From an uncultured Alphaproteobacteria bacterium (GTDB taxonomy: Bacteria; Pseudomonadota; Alphaproteobacteria; Rhodobacterales; Rhodobacteraceae): DNA of 64,000 nt. The stretch's first letter is position 1; every line of letters begins with the position of its first letter. A program made the position numbers and the translations under genes. The notes under the pieces were generated by a model that was not told the DNA's origin, did no database searches, and saw only the letters and a program-made list of their open reading frames with translations. This document shows positions 11,130 through 23,763 of the stretch, piece by piece. The stretch covers positions 1 to 64,000 of the forward strand of contig CACESU010000001.1 in NCBI GenBank assembly GCA_902562285.1, in the 5' to 3' direction.

Positions 11130-13148
11130 TTATAATTTTTCTTTGACTTTTTTGATAATATTTTCTGTGGTAATCCCAAAATATTTATAAAGTTCTGGAG
11201 CAGGCGCTGACGCTCCAAAATCATTTATACCAATAAAAAAGTTATTTTTATTTTTTCTCCAATCAGCATGCAACCACTTGTCCCATCCCATTGGTGAAGC
11301 TGCTTCTATTCCAACTATCAGGCAATTAGAGCTAAGCACTTTTTTTTGATATTTAATTTCTTGTTTTTCAAATAATTCCCAACAGGGCATTGAAACTACT
11401 CTAGTACCAATACCCTCTTTTTCCAAAATTTTTTGTGCATTTAATGCAATTGAAACCTCAGATCCAGATGCAACAAGAATTACTTTTTTTAATAATTTAG
11501 TGTCACTAATTATATATGCACCATAACTAGTTAAATTTTTTGGAGAATATTTTTTTCTTACTGTGGGTAAGTTTTGTCTAGATAGGGCAATAGTAGAAGG
11601 TATACTTTTATTTTCTAGCGCAATTTCCCATGTTTCAGCAGTTTCAATTGTATCTGCAGGTCTAAATACTAACATATTAGGAGTTGCTCGTAATATAGCT
11701 AGATGTTCTATTGGTTGGTGGGTAGGGCCATCTTCTCCTAATCCTATACTATCATGTGTCATAACATAAATAACTCTTATTTTCATTAAAGAGGACAATC
11801 TTATTGCACCACGAGCATAGTCTGTAAATGCCAAGAAAGTACCTCCATATGGGATTAGACCACCATGAAGTGAAATACCATTCATTGCTGCAGCCATTGC
11901 ATGTTCTCTTATACCATAATGTATATATCTACCATTTGGATTTTCAGGTGAAAATATACTTAATTCAGGAGTAAGAGTGTTATTAGATCCAGTTAGGTCT
12001 GCAGATCCTCCAACAGTATAAGGAATATTTTTATTAACTACTGATAATGATAATTCAGATGATTTTCTTGTTGCAATTATTGGTTGCTCTTCAATTATTG
12101 TTTTTTTGAAGATTTTAAATTTATTTTTTAGTTTACTAGGAACCTCACCTGAAATAGATTGTAGAAAAGTTTCTTTTTTTATTTTGGATAATTTATTTAA
12201 ATTATTGATCCATTGTTTTCTAATTTCCAAATTTCTAGTTCCCACTTTATGCCAAGCTCTTATGATGTTTTGAGGTATATCAAATGGCTTATGGTTCCAA
12301 CCAAATAGTTTTCTAACTAGTTTAATTTCATCTTCTCCTAAAGGTGAACCGTGCACACCTGCAGTACCAGCTTTAGTGGGTGAACCAAATCCAATAACTG
12401 TCTTACAACTTATTAAAGATGGTAAGTTACTTTTTTTTGCTTCTGAAATGATAAAATCTATTTCTTTAGGATCATGTCCATTACATTCAAAAGTAGACCA
12501 ATTAGAAGATTTAAATCGATCAAGTTGATTTGTAACACAAGATTTATTAATATCTCCATCAATTGTAATTCTATTATTATCCCATAAAACAATTAAATTT
12601 GATAACTCGTGTTTTCCTGCAAGTGATATGGCTTCTTGGCTTATACCCTCCATCAAACAACCATCACCAGCTAGTACATAAGTTTTATGATTAACAAGGT
12701 TTTTGCCCCATTTTTTTCTCAATATTAATTCTGCAATAGCCATTCCTACGCCTGTAGCTAAACCTTGTCCAAGTGGGCCAGTTGTAGTTTCTATTCCTTT
12801 AATGTGTCCAAACTCTGGATGCCCAGCTGTTTTTGAGTTTATTTGGCGAAAGTTTTTTATGTCCTCTATAGTTATTTCGTCATAACCAGTTAAATAAAGA
12901 ATAGAATAGAGAAGCATTGACCCATGACCTGCTGATAAAATAAACCTATCTCTATCCGGCCAATCAGGATATTTCGGATCAAATTTTAGATGATTACCAA
13001 ATAATACAGTACACACATCGGCCATACCCATAGGCATACCAGGATGACCTGATTTTGCTTTTTGTACAGCATCAATTGACAACATTCTTATGGCGGTTGA
13101 TTTATTCCAATGATCTTCAAAGTTTTTCTTTAAACTATCTACATTCAT
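11130..13148 (-). CDS. tkt: Transketolase; start likely internal ATG at 13148 (ORF extends to 13178)
   Basis: AVQKAKSGHPGMPMGMA, GDGCLMEGISQEA, GEDGPTHQPIEHLA. Confidence 0.96.
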   Translation of the reverse strand: MNVDSLKKNFEDHWNKSTAIRMLSIDAVQKAKSGHPGMPMGMADVCTVLFGNHLKFDPKYPDWPDRDRFILSAGHGSMLLYSILYLTGYDEITIEDIKNFRQINSKTAGHPEFGHIKGIETTTGPLGQGLATGVGMAIAELILRKKWGKNLVNHKTYVLAGDGCLMEGISQEAISLAGKHELSNLIVLWDNNRITIDGDINKSCVTNQLDRFKSSNWSTFECNGHDPKEIDFIISEAKKSNLPSLISCKTVIGFGSPTKAGTAGVHGSPLGEDEIKLVRKLFGWNHKPFDIPQNIIRAWHKVGTRNLEIRKQWINNLNKLSKIKKETFLQSISGEVPSKLKNKFKIFKKTIIEEQPIIATRKSSELSLSVVNKNIPYTVGGSADLTGSNNTLTPELSIFSPENPNGRYIHYGIREHAMAAAMNGISLHGGLIPYGGTFLAFTDYARGAIRLSSLMKIRVIYVMTHDSIGLGEDGPTHQPIEHLAILRATPNMLVFRPADTIETAETWEIALENKSIPSTIALSRQNLPTVRKKYSPKNLTSYGAYIISDTKLLKKVILVASGSEVSIALNAQKILEKEGIGTRVVSMPCWELFEKQEIKYQKKVLSSNCLIVGIEAASPMGWDKWLHADWRKNKNNFFIGINDFGASAPAPELYKYFGITTENIIKKVKEKL

Positions 13149-13306
13149 ATATATTCCAGTATTTAAAGTTGTGACCAATGATATCAGTTTAATTCAATAT
13201 ATCTAATGAAATTTATTGACAATAGTTTTTACCAGACTTCATAAAAAAAATAAGTAAACGAACAATTTTTTTTAAAAAGTTCAATCATTAAAAAATACAT
13301 TTTTTG

Positions 13307-13336
13307 TTGTTTTTCTCCTAAAACTGTAAATATAAT
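13307..13336 (+). promoter_or_regulatory. Putative sigma70-type promoter for the zapA operon
   Basis: TTGTTT (13307-13312), 18-nt spacer, consensus TATAAT (13331-13336), about 29 nt upstream of the ATG at 13365. Confidence 0.45.
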
Positions 13337-13364
13337 CAAACTAATTAAAAACTGTAAGGACAAA

Positions 13365-13631
13365 ATGATGGCTGAGATTAAAGAATTAGAACAAAAAATC
13401 TATGGAACTATTTCTCGGATTGAAATGACTTTGTCCGAAACAAATTTTAAAAGCAAGAATGTAAGCAAGGTAGATAACTTAGAAAACGAAGAAATAAAAA
13501 AATTAGAAAAAGAAAATTACCTTTTAAAAGAAAAGCTTAATGATCTAAAGAGAGAACATCAAAAAGATCTTGAAAGCTTTAATGATATTATTGAAAAGTT
13601 GAATTCTGTTTTAGGAGAGAAAAATGTCTGA
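13365..13631 (+). CDS. Small coiled-coil protein upstream of zapA (DUF4164-like)
   Basis: 88 aa, heptad-rich, start of next gene overlaps its stop. Confidence 0.6.
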   Translation: MMAEIKELEQKIYGTISRIEMTLSETNFKSKNVSKVDNLENEEIKKLEKENYLLKEKLNDLKREHQKDLESFNDIIEKLNSVLGEKNV

Positions 13632-14118
13632 AGTAGAAATTTACGTAGGTGATAGGAAATTTACCATATCTTGTAACCCAGGAGAAGAAAAGGATGTGTT
13701 GCTAGCATCTGAGGAATTAGATAAGGAAGCAAAAAATATAGTTAAAAGTATTGGAAAAGTTTCCGATGATAAACTTTTACTTATGGCAGGTTTAATGATA
13801 GCTGGACGTATTAAAATAATAGATGAGGATGTTTCTCGTATGTCAAAAGAAATCTCTGAACTTGAGCACAACATATCTACACTTAGAGAAGAAAATAGAA
13901 GATTAGAGAGTTTAGAAAATGAAACTCAAATCAATGATAAAGCAGGACATAATAATTCAAATATGGATGAAGATACTTTTGAAAAAATTCTTTACTCTAT
14001 AAATAACAGGCTAAGCTCTCTCATTCAAGAAGAAAAAGAAGAAATTGATGAGGATAAGAAACTAGTAAATTTTGAAGAAACAACAAAAAATAATTCTGAT
14101 CAACAAGAACTTTTTTAA
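13624..14118 (+). CDS. zapA: Cell division protein ZapA
   Basis: EVEIYVGDRKFTISCNPGEEKDVLLASEELDKEA...DDKLLLMAGLMIA. Confidence 0.9.
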   Translation: MSEVEIYVGDRKFTISCNPGEEKDVLLASEELDKEAKNIVKSIGKVSDDKLLLMAGLMIAGRIKIIDEDVSRMSKEISELEHNISTLREENRRLESLENETQINDKAGHNNSNMDEDTFEKILYSINNRLSSLIQEEKEEIDEDKKLVNFEETTKNNSDQQELF

Positions 14119-14128
14119 TTTATACTAA

Positions 14129-14494
14129 TTAATCTTTATTAGCTTCTCTAATTTTTGTTGCGGATTCAGTATTAAACTTGATTTTTTTTTCATTAAAAAG
14201 CTCGTCTAATTCTCCAGACATTGCCATTTCCGTAATGATATCGCATCCACCTACAAATTCTCCTTTAATGTAAAGCTGTGGTATAGTAGGCCAATTAGAA
14301 AAAGATTTAATTTCTTCTCTTAAATTTTCATCAGCTAAAACATTTATATCCTTATAGTCTACTTCTAGATAATTTAAAACACCTGCAACTCTACTTGAAA
14401 AACCACACTGAGGTATAGTCGATGTTCCTTTCATAAATAAAACAACGTCATTTTCAGAAATTTCTTTTTTAATATTATTAATAACTTCTTCCAT
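14129..14494 (-). CDS. grxD: Monothiol glutaredoxin (Grx4/GrxD)
   Basis: KGTSTIPQCGFSSRVAGVL, WPTIPQLYIKGEFVGGCDI. Confidence 0.95.
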   Translation of the reverse strand: MEEVINNIKKEISENDVVLFMKGTSTIPQCGFSSRVAGVLNYLEVDYKDINVLADENLREEIKSFSNWPTIPQLYIKGEFVGGCDIITEMAMSGELDELFNEKKIKFNTESATKIREANKD

Positions 14495-14495
14495 T

Positions 14496-14741
14496 CTAAT
14501 TCTCCGGTACTTTAGTAGTTAGTGCGAGCGCATGGAGTGCTCCATTTGGGCCATCCATTTTTCCTTTTAGTGCCGCATAAACCAATTGATGTTGTTTAAC
14601 TCTAGTCAAACCAGCAAATTCTTCTGCAGTTACAACTGCTGAATAATGATTCCTATCTCCTGCTAAATCATCGACCTGTATGTATGCAGTAGGAAATGCT
14701 TCTCTCAAAAGCTTTTCTATTTCAAAACCATCTATTGCCAT
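14496..14741 (-). CDS. BolA family protein
   Basis: RVKQHQLVYAALKGKMDGPNGALHALALTTKVP; adjacent to grxD. Confidence 0.93.
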   Translation of the reverse strand: MAIDGFEIEKLLREAFPTAYIQVDDLAGDRNHYSAVVTAEEFAGLTRVKQHQLVYAALKGKMDGPNGALHALALTTKVPEN

Positions 14742-14820
14742 TGAAAATTCCAGTTTTTTTCTAATTCTTTATATTTTCTTTATTGGATTATGATAATATA
14801 GTTTACTTAATAAATATAGG

Positions 14821-17004
14821 TTAAATTATTAATTCATCTAGACCAGTATCAAAAATAGTTTTTAATTCATCAATTTTAGTGGTTTCTTTACCAACCTTAA
14901 AAAGGCCATCATTAAAATATCCTAACGGTTGTAGTGGAACCTTACTCGCTTTGGCTTCTGTTATAATAAGCTTTTCATTTTGCCTTTCACATATTATCAA
15001 ATAAAGTCCTTGATTTTCTCCAAAAAGCCATTTTGGATCTTCTGAATTAAACTCAAAACCTATCTGATTTAAAATACAAATTTCTGCAGCTGCAAGTAAT
15101 AATCCACCATCAGATATATCATGACCACCAATTATTAAATTTTTGTCATTAATCTTTTGTATAAACTTTGCAATCATATTTTCATGTTTAAAATTAATTT
15201 TAGGAACTGGACCTGCTTTTTCTCCAGATATTTGCAATATTTCTCGTAAGAAAGCTGATTGACCAAGATGATTAGGAATTCCCCCAATTAAAATTAAACA
15301 ATCATTAACTCTTGCTTTTATTTTGATAACGTCTTTAATATTTTTTATTAAACCCACTCCACCAATTGTTGGAGTCGGTAAAATAGGATTACCATTGGTT
15401 TCATTGTAAAGACTAACATTTCCTGATACTATAGGCATATTTAGTTTTTTTGACGCTTCAGAAATACCTTTTATGCATCCAACAATTTGTCCCATTATTT
15501 CTGATTTTTCAGGATTACCAAAATTTAAATTATTAGTAATTGCTAATGGTTTTGCACCTGATATGACTAGGTTGCGAAATGTTTCTGTTACAGCATGACT
15601 TCCACCTAATATTGGATCTTGCTCACAATATTTTGGATTACAATCTAAACTACAAGCAATTGCTTTTTGAGAGTTTTTAATTCTAACTATTCCTGCATTA
15701 GAACCTGGGGGCAATATAGTATTTGCCAAGACCATGTGATCGAACTGTTCCCAAACTATTTTTTTTGAAGAATAATTTGGATTAGACAATAAAGTTTTTA
15801 GTGCTTTCATAGGAGTAGCTTTAAAATTATTAAAATTTGGTGTTATATTTTTTTTAATTTTAATTTTCCATTTTCTGTCATATTCTGGTGCTTTAGTTGA
15901 TAATGCCTGTAATGGTAAATCTGCTTCTAATCTTGAATTGTGGTAAATCTTAAATCTATCTTCTGATATAGTTTTTCCAATAATTGAAAAATCCAAGTCC
16001 CATTTTTGGAATATTTCTTTAGCTTCTTTTTCTTTTCCAGGAGCAAGTGTCATTAGCATCCTTTCCTGACTTTCTGATAACATCATTTCATAGGCATGCA
16101 TATCAGACTCCCTTGTTGGTACATTATCAAGATCTAACATCACACCCAAATTTCCTTTTCCTGCCATCTCTACAGCAGAACAAGTAAGTCCAGCTGCACC
16201 CATATCCTGTATAGATATAACAGCACCAGCTTTCATAAGTTCTAAACAAGCTTCCAATAAACACTTTTCCATGAATGGATCCCCAATTTGTACAGTTGGC
16301 CTTTCATTTTCTTTTTTGCTAGTGAATTCGTTTGAAGCCATAGTGGCTCCGCCTATACCGTCTCTTCCAGTTTTAGCCCCTAAATAAACTAATGGTAGAT
16401 TGCTTTCAGTGGCTCCAGAATAAAAAATACTATCTTTATTTAAAACTCCTGCAGCAAAGACATTAACAAGGCAATTACCCTCATATGATGGATCGAATCT
16501 TAACTCACCTCCAAGATTAGGGACACCAAAACTATTTCCATAACTTCCAATACCTTCAACAACACCAGACAATAGGCCTTTCACTTTATTTTTGTTTGTT
16601 CCAAAGCTTAATGCATTCATAGTAACTATTGGTCTAGCTCCCATGGTAAATATATCCCTCAATATTCCTCCAACACCAGTAGCAGAACCTTGGAAAGGAT
16701 CTATAAATGAGGGATGGTTATGGCTTTCAATTTTGAAAACTAAAGCATCACCATCATCAATATCAATTATTCCAGCATTTTCACCAGGCCCACATATTAC
16801 TTTAGGACCTGAAATAGGAAGAGTTTTTAACCATTTTTTAGTAGATTTGTAAGAACAGTGCTCATTCCACATTGCTGAAAAAATACCCAGCTCTGTAATA
16901 TTTGGTTCTCTTTTAATCAGATTAACTATTGTTTCATATTCTTGATCAGTTATTCCATGGTTTCTGATTAAATCTTCAGTAATTTTTATACTTGATAAAT
17001 TCAA
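14821..17004 (-). CDS. purL: Phosphoribosylformylglycinamidine synthase II
   Basis: FSAMWNEHCSYKSTKKWL, FKIESHNHPSFIDPFQGSATGVGGILRD. Confidence 0.97.
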   Translation of the reverse strand: MNLSSIKITEDLIRNHGITDQEYETIVNLIKREPNITELGIFSAMWNEHCSYKSTKKWLKTLPISGPKVICGPGENAGIIDIDDGDALVFKIESHNHPSFIDPFQGSATGVGGILRDIFTMGARPIVTMNALSFGTNKNKVKGLLSGVVEGIGSYGNSFGVPNLGGELRFDPSYEGNCLVNVFAAGVLNKDSIFYSGATESNLPLVYLGAKTGRDGIGGATMASNEFTSKKENERPTVQIGDPFMEKCLLEACLELMKAGAVISIQDMGAAGLTCSAVEMAGKGNLGVMLDLDNVPTRESDMHAYEMMLSESQERMLMTLAPGKEKEAKEIFQKWDLDFSIIGKTISEDRFKIYHNSRLEADLPLQALSTKAPEYDRKWKIKIKKNITPNFNNFKATPMKALKTLLSNPNYSSKKIVWEQFDHMVLANTILPPGSNAGIVRIKNSQKAIACSLDCNPKYCEQDPILGGSHAVTETFRNLVISGAKPLAITNNLNFGNPEKSEIMGQIVGCIKGISEASKKLNMPIVSGNVSLYNETNGNPILPTPTIGGVGLIKNIKDVIKIKARVNDCLILIGGIPNHLGQSAFLREILQISGEKAGPVPKINFKHENMIAKFIQKINDKNLIIGGHDISDGGLLLAAAEICILNQIGFEFNSEDPKWLFGENQGLYLIICERQNEKLIITEAKASKVPLQPLGYFNDGLFKVGKETTKIDELKTIFDTGLDELII

Positions 17005-17024
17005 AATATTTACTCTAAAAATAT

Positions 17025-17468
17025 TTAAGATTTATTTTTTTTTGTTAAAACTTTTGATCTTGCCTTAGCACTATTAACGTCGCTTATGCCTAAAAGATGT
17101 GCTAATACTCTCATTAATTTATTTTCTTCAGGAGTTCTACTATTGTCGTCTAAAACTATACTCCACAGTTGCTCAATTAATTGATTTCTTTCTTCATATG
17201 GTATATCTTGTTTAATAATTCTTGTTAATTGAACATTATCATTTATTTCGGTTTCTAATTCTTCACCTTGCAACCTTAAAAGCATAGCATCTTCTGAGTT
17301 TATGTTTAATTGATTAGATAGCAAACGATCAATCAGCTTTTTTTCAGATTCAGTATAATCATGATCAGTTTTTGCAGCTCTAACTAAAATTGCAGCAATT
17401 GCATCATTTGAAGTGATATCTTTTTCATATGATTTAGGAGAAAATATATCTTTTAATTTATTCCACAT
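17025..17468 (-). CDS. TerB-family protein
   Basis: AILVRAAKTDHDYTESEKKLIDRLL ... NQLIEQLWSIVLDDN...E..LMRVLAHLLGIS. Confidence 0.75.
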   Translation of the reverse strand: MWNKLKDIFSPKSYEKDITSNDAIAAILVRAAKTDHDYTESEKKLIDRLLSNQLNINSEDAMLLRLQGEELETEINDNVQLTRIIKQDIPYEERNQLIEQLWSIVLDDNSRTPEENKLMRVLAHLLGISDVNSAKARSKVLTKKNKS

Positions 17469-17479
17469 AATTAACCTCT

Positions 17480-19129
17480 TTAGACTAACCTAGATTGTTT
17501 TAAAGCAGCTTTTATAAAATCTGAGAATAAGGGATGTGGAGAAAATGGTTTTGATTTTAATTCAGGATGAAATTGTACACCTATAAACCAAGGATGATCA
17601 GGGATTTCGATAATTTCAGGCAATGATCCATCAGGGGATAAACCAGAAAAAATAAAACCATTTTTCTCTAAAATTTCTTTATAGTTGATATCTACTTCAA
17701 ATCGATGTCTATGTCTTTCAGAAATAGTATTTGCATTATAAATTTTACTAACTTTTGATCTAGGTTTTAGTAAAGCTTCATAAGATCCAAGGCGCATAGT
17801 ACCCCCTTTATAATCTGTTACTTTTCTAGTTATAGTTATTCCTTTATCTAACCATTTTTCTAAATGAAAAATTATAGGTACTATTTCTTTTTTTTCCCCA
17901 GAGTATGGGTAATAAAACTCTTCAGAATTAGCATTCTCAATTTTAGCTAAATTACGAGCTGCTTCAACAACAGCCATCTGCATCCCTAGGCAAATACCAA
18001 AAAAAGGTACTTTTTTTTCTCTAGCAAATTTTGCTGCCATTATTTTTCCTTCAGCACCACGTTCCCCAAATCCACCTGGAACCAATATAGCGCTAAAATT
18101 CTGTAAATAAGAAGCCGTATTCTCTTTTTCAAAAATTTCAGAGTCTATCCATTCTGCTATTACTTTTATATTATTTGCAAAACCACCATGAGTAAGTGCT
18201 TCTGCAATAGATTTATAGGCATCACCAAGTTTTGTGTACTTACCAACAATTGCAATTCTTACTTCACCTTCTGGAAAATTTATATTTTTAGAGACATTTT
18301 TCCAAACAGATAAATTGGGTTTTTTTGAAGCGTCCATTTGGAATGTTTTTAAAACAGCAATATCTAAATACTCTCTGTGAAAAGCTAAAGGAGCATCGTA
18401 AATTGAATTTAGATCATATGCTGAAATAATAGCCTCTGGTTTAACATTGCAAAATAGAGCTAATTTTTTCTTTTCTTCATTTGGTATTCTGTCTTTTGCT
18501 CTACAAACGAGAATATCAGGAGAAAGACCAATGGATCTAAGTTCCTTTACTGAATGCTGGGTGGGCTTAGTTTTTAGTTCTCCAGAAGTTTGAATAAATG
18601 GAACTAAAGTTAAATGCATAAAGATACAAGATCTACCCTCTTTTTCTTGTGAAAATTGTCTTATAGCTTCAAAAAAAGGTAAACCTTCAATATCTCCAAC
18701 TGTTCCTCCAATTTCGCATAGCATGAAATCTACTTCTTCTTCACCTATCTCGATAAATTTTTTAATCTCATCTGTTACATGGGGAATAACTTGAATTGTT
18801 TTCCCTAAGTAATCTCCTTTTCTTTCTTTATCTAAAACATTTGAGTATATTTTGCCAGAAGAAATAGAATCAGTTTTTTTTGCGGCTACTCCTGTAAAAC
18901 GTTCATAATGTCCAAGGTCTAAGTCAGTTTCTGCTCCATCATCTGTTACAAAGACTTCTCCATGCTCAAAAGGAGACATAGTTCCAGGATCAACATTTAA
19001 ATATGGATCCAATTTTCTTAATCTAACTTTATATCCTCGAGCTTGAAGAAGTGCACCTAAGGCTGCGGTAGTTAAACCCTTACCTAAAGAGGAAACAACT
19101 CCGCCAGTTATAAAAATAAATCGGGTCAT
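17480..19129 (-). CDS. pyrG: CTP synthase
   Basis: [59 protein letters not shown] glutaminase. Confidence 0.98.
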   Translation of the reverse strand: MTRFIFITGGVVSSLGKGLTTAALGALLQARGYKVRLRKLDPYLNVDPGTMSPFEHGEVFVTDDGAETDLDLGHYERFTGVAAKKTDSISSGKIYSNVLDKERKGDYLGKTIQVIPHVTDEIKKFIEIGEEEVDFMLCEIGGTVGDIEGLPFFEAIRQFSQEKEGRSCIFMHLTLVPFIQTSGELKTKPTQHSVKELRSIGLSPDILVCRAKDRIPNEEKKKLALFCNVKPEAIISAYDLNSIYDAPLAFHREYLDIAVLKTFQMDASKKPNLSVWKNVSKNINFPEGEVRIAIVGKYTKLGDAYKSIAEALTHGGFANNIKVIAEWIDSEIFEKENTASYLQNFSAILVPGGFGERGAEGKIMAAKFAREKKVPFFGICLGMQMAVVEAARNLAKIENANSEEFYYPYSGEKKEIVPIIFHLEKWLDKGITITRKVTDYKGGTMRLGSYEALLKPRSKVSKIYNANTISERHRHRFEVDINYKEILEKNGFIFSGLSPDGSLPEIIEIPDHPWFIGVQFHPELKSKPFSPHPLFSDFIKAALKQSRLV

Positions 19130-19240
19130 TTATCTGTAATGGTCAGAATAATTAAAGATGTTTTTTGAATCATCATCACTGATATTTATTATAAATAAAT
19201 TATTTTATTTTGGCTAATAGAAATAAATTAATTTTATAAA

Positions 19241-19597
19241 TCAATATTCTTTTGGAGGATTGGATGGTTCTTCTTTTTTTGGAAGTGCTTTAAGTTCGTT
19301 TAAACCAGGTGTTCCTGCTGGTTCATCTACTACTATTTCTTCTATGTTATTATTATCCAATATAGACTGATTACTAGCTTTATTTGCAGCAATTATAGTT
19401 AAGGTTAAAGAAGTTATCAAAAACAAAATTGCAATAATCCAAGTTAATTTATTTAGTGCAGTTGTTGCAGACCTATTAGCCATAAAATTATTATCACCAC
19501 CAACACCAAGTCCTCCTCCTTCTGACCGCTGTAGTAAAACAGCCCCAATTAGAATAAGTGCTATAATTAGATGAATTATTAGTAATACGTTTTCCAA
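19241..19597 (-). CDS. secG: Preprotein translocase subunit SecG
   Basis: LIGAVLLQRSEGGGLGVGGDNN, two TM helices. Confidence 0.92.
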   Translation of the reverse strand: MENVLLIIHLIIALILIGAVLLQRSEGGGLGVGGDNNFMANRSATTALNKLTWIIAILFLITSLTLTIIAANKASNQSILDNNNIEEIVVDEPAGTPGLNELKALPKKEEPSNPPKEY

Positions 19598-19651
19598 TTA
19601 AATAAACTCCAATTATTACTGAATAAAACAATAATAAAAAAAATTAAAGAA

Positions 19652-20725
<1,074 letters not shown>

Positions 20726-20801
20726 TTACTTTATTGTAGGTAGCCTTTAATAGTAAAATTTTAACCTTATGGCAATTGTAATTTAAAATATAACAATTTT
20801 A

Positions 20802-22007
20802 TCATTGAAACATTCCAAATTTCATAGCAATTTTTTTTGAAATTTTATTATTACTTAAGAAGTTTAATCCAAATTTTCTTATATCAGATACTACTTCGTT
20901 TTTACTAATTGATAATTTATTGAGTAAATGAACGCTTAACATTCTAGAGGTAATTTGTTTTTTCCTTAAATTTTTATAATCTTTTAAAAACTCAAAGTCT
21001 CCAATTTCTAAATTATTTTTCAATCTTTTTTCAGTAAGTTGGAATAAATTTTTTATGTCATGAATCGAAGTATTAAGACCCTGAGCTCCAATAGGGGGTA
21101 AAACGTGAGCGGTTTCAGCTAATAATATTGTTCTCTCATAGGTTAAAGTTAACGCTGCTTGAGAAATTATTGGAAAATTGTTTACCTCGCTTTTTACTTG
21201 GCAATCACCAAGTATATTTCCTGTCCGTTGGGTTATAAAATTTGATAGCTTTTTTTTATCTGAAAAAATTTCATCATTTGTATTTTTATCATCTATCATA
21301 AGAACTACTGATGAAAAGTGACCGTTAAATCGTTTTGTTTTTAAAGGTACTAATGTACATGGACCTTCCGATTTGTAAATTTCATAAGATTTAGAATCAT
21401 GATTACATAAATGCTTAATATTAAAAACTAAAGCTCTCTGGTTGTAGTCATATTTAATTTTTTTTATTTTTAAGATTTCTCTAATATTACTGTCTCTACC
21501 ATCCGCAGCTATGATTAGTTTAGAGTTTATCTGTATTTTTTTATTTGTCTTAATCACAACGTCAAATGATCTAGGTTTTATATGCTCAACATAATCCTCT
21601 TCTAAATAGAGGAACCGTTCTGAAGTCATCATCAATTTTTGCAATTTCTCAATTATAACTTTATTAGGTAAATTATAACCTAGTGTATTAATTCCAAGAT
21701 CGTGTGCAAAAAATTCACAACTTGAGTCAATTTTGCCAACTTGAGGATTTAGATTACAAATCACAAGAGAATTTAATGGTTGTGCTTGATTTTCAAAATT
21801 CTGCCATATTCCTATATTTTTAAAAAAATCAACTGCTGGATATAGTAAGGCAGTAGAGCGCAAATCATTAATTCTATTTTCTTGTTTTGGTACTTTATTT
21901 TTTTCTATGCAAGCAACTCTTAATCCAAGATGAATTAAAGATTTTGCCATAATTAAACCTGAAATTCCTCCACCACAAACAACTACATCAGTATTATAAC
22001 AATTCAA
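20802..22007 (-). CDS. UbiH/UbiF-family FAD-dependent monooxygenase
   Basis: Rossmann GGGISGLIMA, ADGRDSNIR, ETAHVLPPIGAQGLN. Confidence 0.85.
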   Translation of the reverse strand: MNCYNTDVVVCGGGISGLIMAKSLIHLGLRVACIEKNKVPKQENRINDLRSTALLYPAVDFFKNIGIWQNFENQAQPLNSLVICNLNPQVGKIDSSCEFFAHDLGINTLGYNLPNKVIIEKLQKLMMTSERFLYLEEDYVEHIKPRSFDVVIKTNKKIQINSKLIIAADGRDSNIREILKIKKIKYDYNQRALVFNIKHLCNHDSKSYEIYKSEGPCTLVPLKTKRFNGHFSSVVLMIDDKNTNDEIFSDKKKLSNFITQRTGNILGDCQVKSEVNNFPIISQAALTLTYERTILLAETAHVLPPIGAQGLNTSIHDIKNLFQLTEKRLKNNLEIGDFEFLKDYKNLRKKQITSRMLSVHLLNKLSISKNEVVSDIRKFGLNFLSNNKISKKIAMKFGMFQ

Positions 22008-22055
22008 AATTTTATCCTTCTGTATTTAAGATATATGATATATTTCTGTTATATT

Positions 22056-23207
22056 TTATAATAAATTATTTATAAATTCCTTAAAAAGATACAAGCTATC
22101 AGTAGGGCCTGGACTTGCTTCTGGGTGATATTGCACTGAAAAAATTTTCCTATCTTTTAAAGCTATTCCACAATTGCTTTGATCGAAAAGTGAAATATGA
22201 GTTTCAACGACATTTAAAGGAAGTGTTTTTGGATCAACAGTAAATCCATGATTCATAGAAGTAATTTCTACTTTTCCAGTTTTTAAGTCTTGAACTGGAT
22301 GATTAGCACCATGATGACCAGTTTTCATTTTTATGGTTTTTCCACCCAATGTTAAAGCTAAAATTTGATGACCAAGACATATTCCAAAAATGGGAAGGTT
22401 TGTGTATTTAATTATTTCTTTTAATACTGGGATAATATATTTTCCAGTTGCTTTAGGATCACCGGGACCGTTAGATAAAAATATTCCACTAGGATTATAC
22501 TCCATAATTTCTTTATAAGATGCGGTTGCGGGTACAACTTTTATTTCGCAACCTAAGTCAGATAAGGAGCGCAATATATTTTTTTTAATTCCAAAATCTA
22601 TTGCGATGATTTTTTTATTTTTTTCTGGATTATTAAATTTACCTGGACTTAACCATTGACCTTGATTCCAATGATAGGTTTTATCGCAAGTAACTTTTAT
22701 TGCAAGATCTAACCCATTAAGTCCAGACCATTCTTTTGCTAAATTAGTCATTTTCAAATAATCAAATTCACAATTTTCTTGGTGACATATTACTGCTTTA
22801 ATAGCCCCTTTATCTCTAAGTCGAAGGGTTAATTCTCTTGTATCTAAACCATATAATCCAATTATGTTTTTTCGAATTAACCAATTATTTAAACTATCAG
22901 TTTTCCGCCAATTTGATGGTGTGGTAGGTTTTAGGTTTGTAATTACACCACTAGCAGAAGCTTTTACGGCCTCATTATCATCGGGATTTACTCCTACATT
23001 TCCAATATGAGGAAAAGTAAACACTATTATTTGATTAGAATAAGAGGGATCACTAATAATTTCTTGATAACCAGACATTGATGTATTAAAGCACAACTCG
23101 GCAACTGAAAGACCAGTTGCTCCATAACCATAACCTCTTATGATTTCACCATCATCAAAAACTAGACAAGCATTTTTCTTTGTTAGCATAATTAATTTTT
23201 CAGACAT
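22056..23207 (-). CDS. carA: Carbamoyl-phosphate synthase small subunit
   Basis: NTSMSGYQEIISDPSY, GLYGLDTRELT, GICLGHQ, SVQYHPEASPGP. Confidence 0.97.
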   Translation of the reverse strand: MSEKLIMLTKKNACLVFDDGEIIRGYGYGATGLSVAELCFNTSMSGYQEIISDPSYSNQIIVFTFPHIGNVGVNPDDNEAVKASASGVITNLKPTTPSNWRKTDSLNNWLIRKNIIGLYGLDTRELTLRLRDKGAIKAVICHQENCEFDYLKMTNLAKEWSGLNGLDLAIKVTCDKTYHWNQGQWLSPGKFNNPEKNKKIIAIDFGIKKNILRSLSDLGCEIKVVPATASYKEIMEYNPSGIFLSNGPGDPKATGKYIIPVLKEIIKYTNLPIFGICLGHQILALTLGGKTIKMKTGHHGANHPVQDLKTGKVEITSMNHGFTVDPKTLPLNVVETHISLFDQSNCGIALKDRKIFSVQYHPEASPGPTDSLYLFKEFINNLL

Positions 23208-23304
23208 AAAATCTGAAATTATTTATAGGTTGAAATTAATTTATAGTAGCATTAATGTATTGAATTTATATTTTCAACAAAATAAAAATTATGACAGGAT
23301 TTTA

Positions 23305-23760
23305 ATGCGTGATATATTAGAAAAATCACTAAAGGACGCAATGAGAGCTCGTGATACTCAAAAAATTTCAACCATTAGATTGATTAACGCTGCAATTAAA
23401 GATCGAGATATAGCTATAAGGTCTGAAGATAATTTAGAAGGTGTAAGTGATGATGAAATTCTCTCAATACTGAGCAAGATGATTAAACAAAGAAATGAGA
23501 GTGCAAAACAATATGAGGAGGGTGGTAGATTAGAATTGGCACAGCAAGAATTTGAAGAAATTAAAATTATTGAAACTTTCTTACCGAAACAACTTGATTT
23601 AAAAGAAACTGAACAAATTGTGAAAAAGTTAATTTTGGAAATTAATGCTAATTCACTTAGAGATATGGGAAAAGTTATGAATTTATTAAAAGAAAATTAC
23701 TCTGGAAAAATGGACTTTGGTAAAGCTGGAGCAGTTGCCAAGGAATTACTTTCAAAATAA
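23305..23760 (+). CDS. GatB/YqeY domain protein; start corrected to ATG 23305
   Basis: MRDILEKSLKDAMRARDTQKISTIRLINAAIKDRDI; divergent from carA as commonly seen. Confidence 0.92.
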   Translation: MRDILEKSLKDAMRARDTQKISTIRLINAAIKDRDIAIRSEDNLEGVSDDEILSILSKMIKQRNESAKQYEEGGRLELAQQEFEEIKIIETFLPKQLDLKETEQIVKKLILEINANSLRDMGKVMNLLKENYSGKMDFGKAGAVAKELLSK

Positions 23761-23763
23761 TTC

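Noticed and set aside
13216-13245. TTGACA-N18-CATAAA as the zapA operon promoter
   Set aside because: Possible, but the downstream TTGTTT-N18-TATAAT fits better in -10 and leader length; kept only the latter.
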